In this document: positions 8,125-16,456 of the stretch, in pieces
Position numbering within the stretch: position 1 is the first letter of the stretch
Layout: the number at the start of each line of letters is the position of its first letter
Assembly: GCA_017656235.1 (NCBI GenBank)
Contig: JACDOF010000007.1
Location: 1-64,000, forward strand
Reading direction: 5' to 3'
Length of the DNA stretch: 64,000 nt
Source: Brevibacillus sp.
GTDB taxonomy: Bacteria > Bacillota > Bacilli > Brevibacillales > Brevibacillaceae
Position numbers and translations under genes: made by a program
The notes under the pieces: model-generated
Databases searched by the model: none
Seen by the model: only the letters and a program-made list of their open reading frames with translations
Told to the model about the DNA's origin: nothing

Positions 8125-8442
8125 ATGATCGAGGAAAGAATTAAGGATCTTGAAGCAAAATTGGGTCTAGCCACCGACGCAATTACTATTCTCTTAGATA
8201 TGGTGAACAAGGAGCACAAAAGTTTTGCGATTCTGGCCTTAGCCACTGGCTTTACTGCCGACGAGTTGGAACGTCTAGAAAAGCTGTTTTATAACGCTGG
8301 AAAATCAAAGTGGGACAAGGACACATTTGTGGCAGAATTCAAGAAACAACTTCCCAAAAGAAGTGTAATGTTGAGAAGCATTTTGGAAGGGTTAAAGTCG
8401 GACGGAAAGTTCGTCTCATTATGTGAGAAATATTTGGATTGA
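8125..8442 (+). CDS. Small cytosolic helical protein, possible immunity partner
   Basis: ATG after AGAAGGAGAGG, 15 bases downstream of the secreted-protein gene and followed directly by a terminator, so the two form an operon. The 105-residue product begins with a coiled-coil-like helix (MIEERIKDLEAKLGLATDAI), continues through helical segments (TGFTADELERLEKLFY) and ends in VSLCEKYLD. It has no signal or membrane segment. Compact all-helical proteins of about 100 residues downstream of a secreted peptide gene are common immunity proteins. That role is inference only. Confidence 0.55.
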   Translation: MIEERIKDLEAKLGLATDAITILLDMVNKEHKSFAILALATGFTADELERLEKLFYNAGKSKWDKDTFVAEFKKQLPKRSVMLRSILEGLKSDGKFVSLCEKYLD

Positions 8443-8449
8443 TAGCAAA

Positions 8450-8486
8450 AAACCCGCCTAGCGCCATGCCGAGGCGGGTTTGCTTT
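8450..8486 (+). terminator. Terminator of the two-gene unit
   Basis: AAACCCGCCT pairs with AGGCGGGTTT, followed by GCTTTTC. A hairpin with nearly the same stem recurs at 15687. Confidence 0.8.
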
Positions 8487-8510
8487 TCGTCAAAACATCC
8501 CTGCTTAGAT

Positions 8511-9010
8511 GATGAAAACAATCTATATGTTCTTTATAACTACGGGAATAGCAGCAACTACTACTACAGTGTTGACAGGTTTGTACCAAATGTAGACCAA
8601 ACGAGTTGGGAACGAGATAAACACCAACGTATTTGGTGGTCAAACAATATCGGCGGGGGAGATATCGTAGTTGTAAAAGATCAGATAACAGGAGATAAGT
8701 TTGTCATAATACACGGGGATTATTATGGTGGTGGTGGCGGATGGGGGTTTTGTGTTTATCTAGTAAACGAAACAAATCTTTCGCAGGTTCGGTTGTGGAC
8801 TTCAAGCGGAACGATAGGAACTGCGGGTTGGTCAGCCGTTGCCTCCGATAGCGCATTAAATGTATATGGTGGTTTTCGTAATGGGACTCATTCGACTGCG
8901 ATAAGAAAAATACCTTATAGGGCTGGGTCATACGGAAATGGAGCGACCGTAGTGAGTTTTCCCTCGCCGTACAGTAGTTACAATGTTGTTGGTATAGCTG
9001 TTATAGTGGA
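8511..9010 (+). pseudogene. Phage tail or surface protein fragment, both ends lost
   Basis: The frame reads DENNLYVLYNYGNSSNYYYS, then GGGDIVVVKDQITGDKFVII and SSGTIGTAGWSAVASDSALN: repeated beta-strand units with Tyr/Gly/Ser bias, like the propeller or distal part of a tail-fibre or secreted adhesin. There is no own start; the frame simply enters from the preceding terminator. At about 9005 it runs into the end of an IS3 remnant. Confidence 0.45.
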
Positions 9011-9303
9011 CTTTCATCAAACCTCTTTACACGGAGTTAAGACCAAGGATAACTTTGTGTAAAGGGGTTGTTTTTCTATGGTGCGTAAAAAGTATCACAA
9101 AGCCTTCAAGATAGCTGCCGTGATGCAGATCATGGATGAAGGAAAGAAGGTCTCCCATGTTGCGAAGGCTTTAGGCATTCTTCCTACGATGCTTAGCCGA
9201 TGGGTGTATGAATATCAAACCCACGGTGATGAAGCATTTACAGGTAACGGGAAGCCAATCGCCAACAAGGAACTTGAAATCAAACGGCTACAAAAGCGCT
9301 TGG
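9005..9303 (+). mobile_element. IS3-family left end with truncated orfA
   Basis: From about 9005 (TGGACTTTCATCAAAC, IS-end like), an OrfA starts at ATG 9078: RKKYHKAFKIAAVMQIMDEG with a helix-turn-helix (VSHVAKALGILPTMLSRWVY). It breaks off after KELEIKRLQKRLA. The rest of the element is absent; the remaining frame to 9413 is unrelated sequence. Confidence 0.7.
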
Positions 9304-9523
9304 CGTTCTTCCTTGTAAAACCTTCATCGCCAGCTTCATCTATATATACATTAAAGACTCTTTGGTCTATCACGAATATTTTCACCTCTAAGTATTTTCC
9401 AAATCATACTTAATATGCTATAGATTGAATAGATAGGAAAATAGACCCTATTTATTATTCGTATCTTCATTTTTTTAAAACTAGTTAAAATTGAGCCACA
9501 AATCATTTAGGGGTGCGACTACT

Positions 9524-10327
9524 ATGTTGAAGCAACGCTATGTAGCCTTTATGGATGTATTAGGATTCAGAACTATTGTTAGTGTTAAGGGAGAAGAATT
9601 CGTAGGACAGCAACTTTCAAGTTTGTTTAATCATGCACTAGTAGCTGCCTTAAATAACGAGACAACTACTGTCGAAGATAGACTCGTAAATCCACAAATA
9701 AAGAGTAATATTGAATTTGTTCTTTTTTCTGATTCAGTTCTTCTATATACTCCGGACGACAGCCCTGAATACCTCGAAGAAATGATTTATATCCTTAATC
9801 GCTTTATGACTAGAACAATATTTCACGGTTTCCCATTACGTGGTGGATTAGTTAAAGGTAATCTTTATGTCGATCCGCCAAACTTTGTTGGACAAGCTCA
9901 AATTAAAGCATATGATTTGGAGCAGGTCCAAGAATGGTCTGGAATCATTGTACATGAGTCATGCTTCGAAACATCAGCTGAAATGCAAGTAAGAGACAAG
10001 CTCTTAGTTAGTAAGGATATTATTGAAACACTTGTGCCCGAGAAGGGGTTTATTACCAAAAGGAAGAGGATTAAAGAACGAGTGAGATTAAAGAGAAGAG
10101 TTGTCATCAACTGGCCTGAATATGCGGGTGTTTGGTTTAGTGGTAAAGAAGACTTTAAGAGAAGGTTTTCTGAAAACACGGGTGAACCAACAAACATTAA
10201 AGCTAAACGAAAGCGTGATTACACAGTCAAATTTTTGATGGAGAACCTAGGTGCTTCTAAAAAACCTCCTGCTTTACAGTTTAAAGCCGAAATTCCGGCT
10301 AGCTTAACTATCCCTCCAAGCAAATAA
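9524..10327 (+). CDS. Nucleotide-cyclase-fold protein of unknown role
   Basis: ATG at 9524 is preceded by AGGGGTG; an in-frame TTG at 9491 has no such site. In the 267-residue product the start RYVAFMDVLGF carries a buried Asp followed by GF. A later IEFVLFSDSVLLYT gives a second Asp, and FPLRGGLVKGNLYVD follows. This order resembles the two metal-binding aspartates and the dimer-face segment of class III nucleotide cyclases. The C-terminal 90 residues are very basic (KRKRIKERVRLKRRV) and end with a proline-rich tail. Related stand-alone proteins are widespread in accessory regions. Cyclase activity or a defence role is inference. Confidence 0.55.
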   Translation: MLKQRYVAFMDVLGFRTIVSVKGEEFVGQQLSSLFNHALVAALNNETTTVEDRLVNPQIKSNIEFVLFSDSVLLYTPDDSPEYLEEMIYILNRFMTRTIFHGFPLRGGLVKGNLYVDPPNFVGQAQIKAYDLEQVQEWSGIIVHESCFETSAEMQVRDKLLVSKDIIETLVPEKGFITKRKRIKERVRLKRRVVINWPEYAGVWFSGKEDFKRRFSENTGEPTNIKAKRKRDYTVKFLMENLGASKKPPALQFKAEIPASLTIPPSK

Positions 10328-10373
10328 AACAAAAGCCTTTCGTCTTTTGAAAAGAACTTTCAAGCCTTTAAAA

Positions 10374-10398
10374 CCCCCGCCTGATGACGGGGGACTTT
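10374..10398. terminator. Bidirectional terminator
   Basis: CCCCCG and CGGGGG around an 8-base loop, between the cyclase-like gene and the convergent HicB-like remnant. Confidence 0.65.
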
Positions 10399-10404
10399 CT
10401 GGCA

Positions 10405-10680
10405 CTATTTGCTCAACTTGTAGAGCATATATTGGTTCAAACTTACGCCTTCCAATTGTGCCTCGACAGCAAGCTGCCGATGTAGTGACTTCGGCATACG
10501 CAGATTGATCTTGCCGCTGTACTCCTCTTGCGGTTCCGGGATCGGATCGCCATGTTCCAGCTTAACCTCTAACCAACCGCGCTTTGCTTCTTCCAGGTTA
10601 CGAAGCAGTTCCTCAACCGTCTCGCCATGTGACTGGCAGCCGTCCAATTCCAGGTAAAGCGCTGAATTATATCGGAGCAA
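10405..10680 (-). pseudogene. HicB-type antitoxin, N-terminally truncated
   Basis: The frame holds the end of a HicB RNase-like fold (YLELDGCQSHGETVEELLRN, LEEAKRGWLEV) and a C-terminal ribbon-helix-helix (GKINLRMPKSLHRQLAVEAQ, EGVSLNQYMLYKLSK). HicB normally neutralises the HicA mRNA interferase and binds its own promoter. The first 20 or so residues are missing: homology stops at about 10,680, where an EamA-type transporter fragment begins on the other strand. No hicA is seen. The ATG used by the open frame is therefore accidental. Confidence 0.65.
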
Positions 10681-10859
10681 GTAGGGTTCAATTATTTGAG
10701 TTAATGGAGCCCGTATTTGCCACAGTATTTGCTTTTCTGTTCCTTCAGGAATTGATTAAGGGATCGCAGTGGTTAGGGTGTGGACTGATATTGCTTGCAA
10801 TCTATATCGCTGAATATCAACCTGACACAAGGCAACAAGAGGTCGTAAACCAGGGGTAA
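10675..10859 (+). pseudogene. EamA/DMT-family transporter, C-terminal fragment
   Basis: SRVQLFELMEPVFATVFAFL followed by FLQELIKGSQWLGCGLILLA is the last two-helix hairpin of an EamA drug/metabolite transporter. The first nine helices are absent. The junction coincides with the broken end of the HicB gene, so one recombination event probably cut both. Confidence 0.6.
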
Positions 10860-10956
10860 ACACAGGGGATTCATATCACGACTGCCCTATGTGGGTCATG
10901 CAACAGATGATCCGGAAAAGGTTTCTTCCCTTCATCAGAGGTTCTTTTTCGAAAGG

Positions 10957-11009
10957 ACTGCCGTCAAAGGGCGTACATCCAATGAAGATGCGAACCATTT
11001 GACGGCAGT
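10957..11009. repeat. Inverted repeat with 12-base perfect stem
   Basis: ACTGCCGTCAAA (10957-10968) and TTTGACGGCAGT (10998-11009) enclose 29 bases. There is no T run after it on either strand, so it is not an obvious terminator. Confidence 0.7.
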
Positions 11010-11069
11010 GGAGAAGAGAAAGATCGATTCATTCGGGGGGATGAAGCCTGCTTTTTTATGGATGAAAAA

Positions 11070-11936
11070 TTATAGCCATTCCCCAGTCGCGATTAAAAAT
11101 ACCTTCCCCCCCACTTGAATACGAAATGTTTCGTTTATCTTTTCAGCTTTGATTTTAAGCAACGATTGTCGTCCTATTTCATATCCTTGCCGAACTCGAT
11201 AATGCAATTTGTTTTTTTGAAAGAAGTTATGTTGTAACAAGTATCCTGCCAAGTTTCCATTGGCGCTCCCAGTGGCGGGATCTTCAAAGGATCCGGTATC
11301 ATCAGTATATACTCGCACCCTAAGTTCATGATCCTCACCATCGGACTGGGGAGCAAACACGAGTAAATTGGCTTTTACAGTATTATCAATGAAATGTTGG
11401 AATCTGTCGTGATGTAAGGAACAACGTCTGACAGAGTCAACGGTTTTGAGAGGTACAATGAACGAAGGCAACCCTGTAGAGACCACTTGAATGGGGTAAC
11501 GTGTGTCAATGTCGAACTCATCAATTTGAAGAACCTGCGCAACCTGGCCGACGTCACCAATGATCTCCCCGAAGGAGGGCTGTTTTTGTTCCATGGTCAA
11601 TTCATCCTCTTGGAATTTGACCGGGATCTGCCCTACTTTGAGATTCAAGAGGATTTGCTCGCTCATCCCTTGTTCAATAAATTTCTCGATGACAAAAGCG
11701 GTCCCAAGGGTAGGGTGTCCGGCAAAGGGAACCTCTACATCGGGAGTAAAGATACGAACATCGTACCCGCCATTGGGCTGTTTGTCCGACATGATGAAGG
11801 CGGTTTCGGAGAAGTTGATCTCCCTGGCAATTTGTTGCATCTCTGTCGTAGAAATCTCCTGATCGGGAATGAGCACGGCAAGTTGGTTACCTTGATATTT
11901 TCGTTCCGCGAATACATCCACAAGATAGAACTTCAT
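11070..11936 (-). CDS. PhzF-family isomerase
   Basis: Start at 11936 follows AAGGAG by 7 bases; a longer frame to 12107 has no such signal. The 288-residue protein shows the PhzF/DapF-type two-domain fold. Marks are FYLVDVFAERKYQGNQLAV at the start, the catalytic-Glu motif NFSETAF (Glu 44), FTPDVEVPFAGHPTLGTAFV, and DDTGSFEDPATGSANGNLAG near residue 225. PhzF itself isomerises an intermediate of phenazine synthesis; most Bacillales members are of unknown substrate. There is no phenazine operon here and the gene appears single. Confidence 0.9.
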   Translation of the reverse strand: MKFYLVDVFAERKYQGNQLAVLIPDQEISTTEMQQIAREINFSETAFIMSDKQPNGGYDVRIFTPDVEVPFAGHPTLGTAFVIEKFIEQGMSEQILLNLKVGQIPVKFQEDELTMEQKQPSFGEIIGDVGQVAQVLQIDEFDIDTRYPIQVVSTGLPSFIVPLKTVDSVRRCSLHHDRFQHFIDNTVKANLLVFAPQSDGEDHELRVRVYTDDTGSFEDPATGSANGNLAGYLLQHNFFQKNKLHYRVRQGYEIGRQSLLKIKAEKINETFRIQVGGKVFLIATGEWL

Positions 11937-12775
11937 CCGGAAACTCCTTTTTCCCACACTATACCTCATCCAGTATTGGAAAACAATCGAATAATCCCGT
12001 ATTAAAGACAGCGCTTGCCAGCATTTTTTCATACCGCTGTTTGTGGCCTGACGATGGAAGCGAAGGAAAAGCGTTTGGTACAGCGAAACACTGGGAAATG
12101 TGAACAAGGAATGCGGAAATGGGGATGGCCGCCCATTCTAACTTGAAGAAGCACCTTCTCATTCTCCTTATTGCATCGAGGGCTTTTTCTTGAAGTCCAA
12201 TGGATAAATCCGGTGCTGTCCGGCCAAAATATGTTCCGTTACAAAATTTAAAGTGAGGTCGAATGTCGTGCAGCACCAGAAGTTTTTACAGGGCTAATTG
12301 AAGCCAGCAGCAGGAGAAGGGGAAGGGATGAAAAATCATTGGAGGAATTATTCAAACGGCCAATTCTTCATCGGCAAATAAATGGCGACGAGGTGTATGT
12401 ACCTTTAGACTTGGTGCGGTTAGGGTGGAAAGTTGAAGATAAACAGGCATAATTCCGCGCGCCGCCGCAAACGCTGTATTGCGCGCAGGCGCGACAGCGA
12501 ATGAGGGATTACTGTGGCCTCCTGCCCGGATGGGTGGGAGGCCATCTTCAGTGGTTCGGGACCTGCCCGGCGTTCCGTTTGCCGACGCCAAGTGGGTGTT
12601 TTAATCAGGGTGAGTGTAAAACATTGGTACTCTACACCAGCGTCCAACCTCCAAATCTCTATACACCCTCTTCCTGATGGATTTCTGGATCGCGATTGCA
12701 GTTTTCATACAAAGCGGGCCGTGTGGTGGGTACTAGCGGCAGAATGTTCGACGCCTCGTCCATTCACTGAGCTTT
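11937..12775. other. Long stretch with no convincing gene
   Basis: Only one short plus-strand frame looks protein-like: 12252-12452, with PEVFTGLIEASSRRRGRDEK and later ILHRQINGDEVYVPLDLVRL. It has no start codon near its beginning and no known family, so it may be a remnant. The rest shows no ribosome-binding-site-led frame, RNA or repeat that I can recognise. Confidence 0.4.
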
Positions 12776-13735
12776 TTAGTAAGGGTGGACAATGAGCCGA
12801 CCTGCGCTGCTCATGTCGGCGATCGCCAGGTACACGTTGGGTGGATGTTCGGCGAGACGGTGGCACAAGTATAAGTACCACTCGGTTCCGTACGTCAGGT
12901 AAACTCTTGTTTTTACCCCTTGTTCCCGCAGCTTGCGACTGAGGTCTGGGCGCACGCCGTACAACATTTCAACCTCGACAAAAGGAAGGGAGACATACCC
13001 TCGTTCTTCCACTGCCGCGATCAATTTCTCATCGTGTGTCGCGATGGAAACCGGGTGCCGGGACTGGACGAGTCTGTCCAGCATGTCCAAATAGCGCTGG
13101 TTTAGTTCTTCCGAACGTTCAAGAGCGATTGAGGGAGCTTCCTTGTACGCCCCCTTGACAAGGCGGACCTTACCGGGGAGGGAAAGCAGTCTTTCCAAAT
13201 CGTCCATTGACCGGTGAAGATTGGCTTGAATCGTGATTCCCACGTTCGCGTAAAGTTCGGCGGTTTTCTCATAAATGTTCAAAATTCCCGTCGTCTTTTC
13301 CGACTCTTCCATGCTGATCATCAGCGTCAGATTGTGCGAATTCGCTTCGTGAGCCAATTCCATTACCTGTTGAAACGCAAAGTCGGGATTGATCAATAGT
13401 CCAAGATGAGACAAGTCGAAACAGATCTCCGCCTCCAATCCGCTTGCTGCCGTGTCGCGGATCAACGCCGCGAATTCCTCCTTGGCCAGCCAGCACTCTT
13501 CTTCTGTGGCCGTATTTTCGCCGATATACTCTAGGGAAAGAGCATACCCTTTGCCGTAAAGAAAATCCGCCATCTGAAGCGCTTCTTCTCTGGTCTCACC
13601 GGACACAAACCGTTTTGCCGCCGCCAATAACAACGGGTATAGGTCGGCAGATTCCTGTACGTAACGCTTGATCTCCTTGTTTCGTGCAATTGTTTTGAGA
13701 ACATCGGCCGCAACCAGCTGTTCATTGTCGTACAT
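12776..13735 (-). CDS. Proline dehydrogenase
   Basis: ATG at 13735 follows GGAGG by 8 bases. The 319-residue protein is a monofunctional ProDH with a TIM barrel binding FAD. The family motifs are DLSHLGL, TLMISMEESEKT, GKVRLVKGAYKE (barrel strand 5 Lys), SIATHDEKL, and near the C-terminus YLTYGTEWYLYLCHRLAEHP, which contains the substrate-binding Arg-Leu-Ala-Glu stretch. It oxidises proline to pyrroline-5-carboxylate at the membrane. No pyrroline-5-carboxylate dehydrogenase lies next to it. The divergent MocR-type regulator is a probable controller. Confidence 0.9.
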   Translation of the reverse strand: MYDNEQLVAADVLKTIARNKEIKRYVQESADLYPLLLAAAKRFVSGETREEALQMADFLYGKGYALSLEYIGENTATEEECWLAKEEFAALIRDTAASGLEAEICFDLSHLGLLINPDFAFQQVMELAHEANSHNLTLMISMEESEKTTGILNIYEKTAELYANVGITIQANLHRSMDDLERLLSLPGKVRLVKGAYKEAPSIALERSEELNQRYLDMLDRLVQSRHPVSIATHDEKLIAAVEERGYVSLPFVEVEMLYGVRPDLSRKLREQGVKTRVYLTYGTEWYLYLCHRLAEHPPNVYLAIADMSSAGRLIVHPY

Positions 13736-13863
13736 TCTTGTCTCCTCCTTGCCTGCTTTCATCATGTCCTGTCTTGAACTTAGCATGGTAAACTGGTTTT
13801 GATCAGAGCCACTTATCCACCGTTTCAAGAGTACCATTTCCTTATCCAGGGAGAGTGGTAAGA

Positions 13864-15270
13864 GTGCTATGGATCTCGATAGATCGCGAATCATCAGTTC
13901 CACTGACCAGGCAAATCTACGACCAGATTCGCACCTTCATCCTCAGGGGAGATATTGGGGCGGGAGAAAAGCTTCCTTCTACTCGGCTGTTAGCCGCTGA
14001 ACTGGGTGTTTCGCGCAATCTGATCGTGGAAGTGTACGAGCAACTGGCCGCAGAAGGCTTCCTAGAGGGGCGGCAAGGGTCGGGAAATTACGTGGCACCG
14101 GGAGCTTTCCTTGAGCGAGCGAACAAGTTCTCCCAGACAGTTTCCAGCCAAACCGAAAGTCAGCCTGAACGTGATGTAGACTTGATCGATTTTCGCTCCG
14201 GAATACCCGCCTTGGACTTGTTTCCACGAAAAACCTGGGCCAAGGTCATGCAGCGCGTTTGCAGCGAAGTTCACAGCTCCGCGCTAAGTTACGGCGAGCC
14301 GGAAGGAAGAGAGGAATTACGAGAGGTGTTATGCCGGTACTTGTTTCGCTTGCGGGGAGTGGAATGCCGTCCGGATCAGGTCCTGATCACGTCCGGAGCC
14401 ACCCAAGCGCTGACGTTAATCGCCAGGGTGCTGGTTTCAGAAGGGGACGAGGTCTTCATAGAGGACCCGGTAACACGCGACATCCAGACCATCTTTGCTG
14501 CCGCCGGCGCCACCCTGTGCCCGATACCCGTTGACGAACTGGGGATGCAGACAGAACTGCTTCTTTCGGACAGCCATCCCCGTTTTGTATTCGTCACACC
14601 GTCACACCAGTTTCCGCTTGGAGGCACGCTTCCGATTCAACGGCGCATCCAGCTCATCCAGTTCGCTCGCGAGGCTGACTGTTACATCGTAGAGGATGAC
14701 TATGACAGCGAATTCCGTCATGTAGGCCCACCGGTCAGTTCCCTTCAGGGCCTTTTTCCGGAGCGGGTGATTTACGTTGGCTCATTCAGCAAAACCCTTT
14801 CTCCTGCCTTACGGCTCGGCTACCTGGTGCTGCCGGATGCGCTGGTAGAACGGTATCGGACAGCAAAGTGGTTTACCGATCTGCATAGCCCCGCGTTGGA
14901 ACAGCTGGCCCTCAGTCGATTCATCGAAGAGGGACACTTCGAAAGACACATTGCCAGAATGAAAAAAGTGTACAGACGGAGGCGTAACTGTCTGATCGAT
15001 TCGCTCCACGCAAGTTTTGCCGGCCGCGTCCTGATTACCGGTAGTTCCACGGGGATGCATCTAGTGGCCGAGTTTGCGGACGTCATCTTCACGCAGCCGG
15101 TTGTTGATGCGGCGTTGGCGGCCGGAGTACGCATTTACCCGGTGGAAGCTCACGCCATCACGAAATACAGACACCAGCACAAACTGATCATGGGCTACGG
15201 TCATTTGGAAGAAGCTACGATAGCGGAGGGGGTAAAACGGTTGAAAAGCGTTATTGACAAGCTTCTTTGA
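13864..15270 (+). CDS. MocR/PdxR-type regulator (GntR HTH fused to aminotransferase-like domain)
   Basis: GTG at 13864 lies 10 bases after GGGAG; GTG at 13855 overlaps it. The N-terminal winged helix is evident (VPLTRQIYDQIRTFILRGDI; KLPSTRLLAAELGVSRNLIV; GFLEGRQGSGNYV). A class I aminotransferase fold follows from about residue 110, with VLITSGATQALTLIA, VEDDYDSEFRH and the PLP-lysine region YVGSFSKTLSPALRLGYLVL. MocR proteins bind PLP or a PLP adduct and regulate amino acid or vitamin B6 genes. Its 5' end faces the proline dehydrogenase gene about 130 bases away, so control of proline use is plausible but unproven. Confidence 0.9.
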   Translation: MLWISIDRESSVPLTRQIYDQIRTFILRGDIGAGEKLPSTRLLAAELGVSRNLIVEVYEQLAAEGFLEGRQGSGNYVAPGAFLERANKFSQTVSSQTESQPERDVDLIDFRSGIPALDLFPRKTWAKVMQRVCSEVHSSALSYGEPEGREELREVLCRYLFRLRGVECRPDQVLITSGATQALTLIARVLVSEGDEVFIEDPVTRDIQTIFAAAGATLCPIPVDELGMQTELLLSDSHPRFVFVTPSHQFPLGGTLPIQRRIQLIQFAREADCYIVEDDYDSEFRHVGPPVSSLQGLFPERVIYVGSFSKTLSPALRLGYLVLPDALVERYRTAKWFTDLHSPALEQLALSRFIEEGHFERHIARMKKVYRRRRNCLIDSLHASFAGRVLITGSSTGMHLVAEFADVIFTQPVVDAALAAGVRIYPVEAHAITKYRHQHKLIMGYGHLEEATIAEGVKRLKSVIDKLL

Positions 15271-15685
15271 GCGGGTTGCGGCTACTAGTCTAGCTCTGAA
15301 AAAACATGTACGATTGTCCGACAATACCGAGATCATTTGCGGAAAGCGTCTCATTCGGATCGTGCTAAAATGCGGTGAGCTGATCAGGATTACCGGCCTG
15401 TACGACACATGGACGGCTCCCGACGGCCGAAAAGTCTCCACCTTCACCATCATCACGACGACCCCGAATGAGGTTGTGAAGGACATCCACGACCGCATGC
15501 CCGTGATCCTTCGGAAGGAAGACGAAGATCTCTTGCTTGACAGCGAGCGATTTGACCCCGACCTGTTGCGGTCGCTGCTGGTTCCATACGACACCGCCGA
15601 GATGCGATCGTATCCGGTACCGGCACTGGTCGAGAACCTGAAGAACGACGTGCCGGAGTGCATTGAGGAAATACCATGGCAGTGA
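15254..15685 (+). pseudogene. SRAP (HMCES/YedK-type) protein, C-terminal half
   Basis: From about residue 45 the frame matches the second half of SOS-response-associated peptidases: GLYDTWTAPDGRKVSTFTII, then TTTPNEVVKDIHDRMPVILR, with the conserved IHDRMPV. SRAP proteins form a thiazolidine link to abasic sites through Cys2, which is missing here together with the whole N-terminal half. The open frame overlaps the end of the MocR gene by 17 bases, so its start is artificial. A piece of the middle of a SRAP gene is at 17,165-17,290. Confidence 0.75.
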
Positions 15686-15686
15686 T

Positions 15687-15718
15687 GAAACCCGTCTCTT
15701 ATGCGGAGGCGGGTTTTC
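15687..15718 (+). terminator. Hairpin terminator
   Basis: GAAACCCGTCTC pairs (one G-T) with GAGGCGGGTTTTC directly after the SRAP fragment. Confidence 0.65.
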
Positions 15719-15863
15719 ATTTCGGCAAAACCGCCCTCACTTCGCTAAAGGATTTGACAGCCCAGGTTGTACAGAGGGAAACTAACCCCTTCTCAGGCAT
15801 ATGGGGCTCCCTTGTCGAACAGTGTTGTTGCTTGTTGAAAATTGCATTCAAAATCTGCTTGTA

Positions 15864-16140
15864 GATGTAACTGTAACCGTTAAAGATCAATACGGTGCCA
15901 TTAAGTGGCGCAGATGTTTATGTGATTTCCCCACAAGATGCTGATGGTAACGATTTGTTTGATGTAACTGCTAGTCCAGAAACTACAAATGCAAATGAAG
16001 AAGCTGAATTTACAGTTTCTGCAAATGCAAATTCTGTAGCAGGTGACCATACATTTATTATCTCCACTACCGCGGACGAAACTGGCAAAATCGGTGAATT
16101 CACGGTAAGCTATGATGAAGCTGGAGAAATCGCATTATAG
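15864..16140 (+). pseudogene. S-layer-type Ig-like domain fragment
   Basis: DVTVTVKDQYGA, a frameshift near 15900, then LSGADVYVISPQDADGNDLF and EEAEFTVSANANSVAGDHTF. This is one acidic beta-sandwich of the kind repeated in S-layer and big surface proteins. No signal peptide, anchor or start is present. It abuts an integrase remnant on the other strand. Confidence 0.5.
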
Positions 16141-16420
16141 TTTCCATTCTCTTGGTGACAAAGAAGTACCTTTGGCCGCACATTCTCCAGGTAATCCCGA
16201 AGAATCGGCGCCAGTTCGTGATGCAGCGGAATGATCCGGTATTTGTCTCCTTTTCCGTGCCACACGGTGATCGACGCTTCCTCAAAGTTGACATCCTCTG
16301 TCTTTGTTTTGATCAATGACGGACAAAAGCCGTTTGATTTCTTCTTTGCTGAGGTACTTCGGGATACTCTCCGGCTTTTTGGGTGCCTGGAGGCGGTTGC
16401 GTCATGTAAAAAGACAAAGG
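16140..16420 (-). pseudogene. Tyrosine recombinase fragment, frameshifted
   Basis: On the minus strand RLQAPKKPESIPKYLSKEEI and KRLLSVIDQNKD is the entry to a phage-integrase catalytic domain. After a deletion and frame change, EDVNFEEASITVWHGKGDKY and RIIPLHHELAPILRDYLENV follow, the beta strands with the conserved Lys. The HxxR and Tyr motifs are lost. Confidence 0.7.
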
Positions 16421-16456
16421 GCCACCCAAAGTCTAGGGTAGCCGTCTTGAAAATCT

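Noticed and set aside
8439-8510. ATG at 8439 as start of the 207-residue tail-like protein
   Set aside because: This start lies inside the preceding gene's stop and terminator hairpin; recognisable coding begins only after about 8511.
11959-12276. 105-residue minus-strand frame upstream of phzF
   Set aside because: No ribosome binding site, no domain, and mixed composition; left as gene-free.
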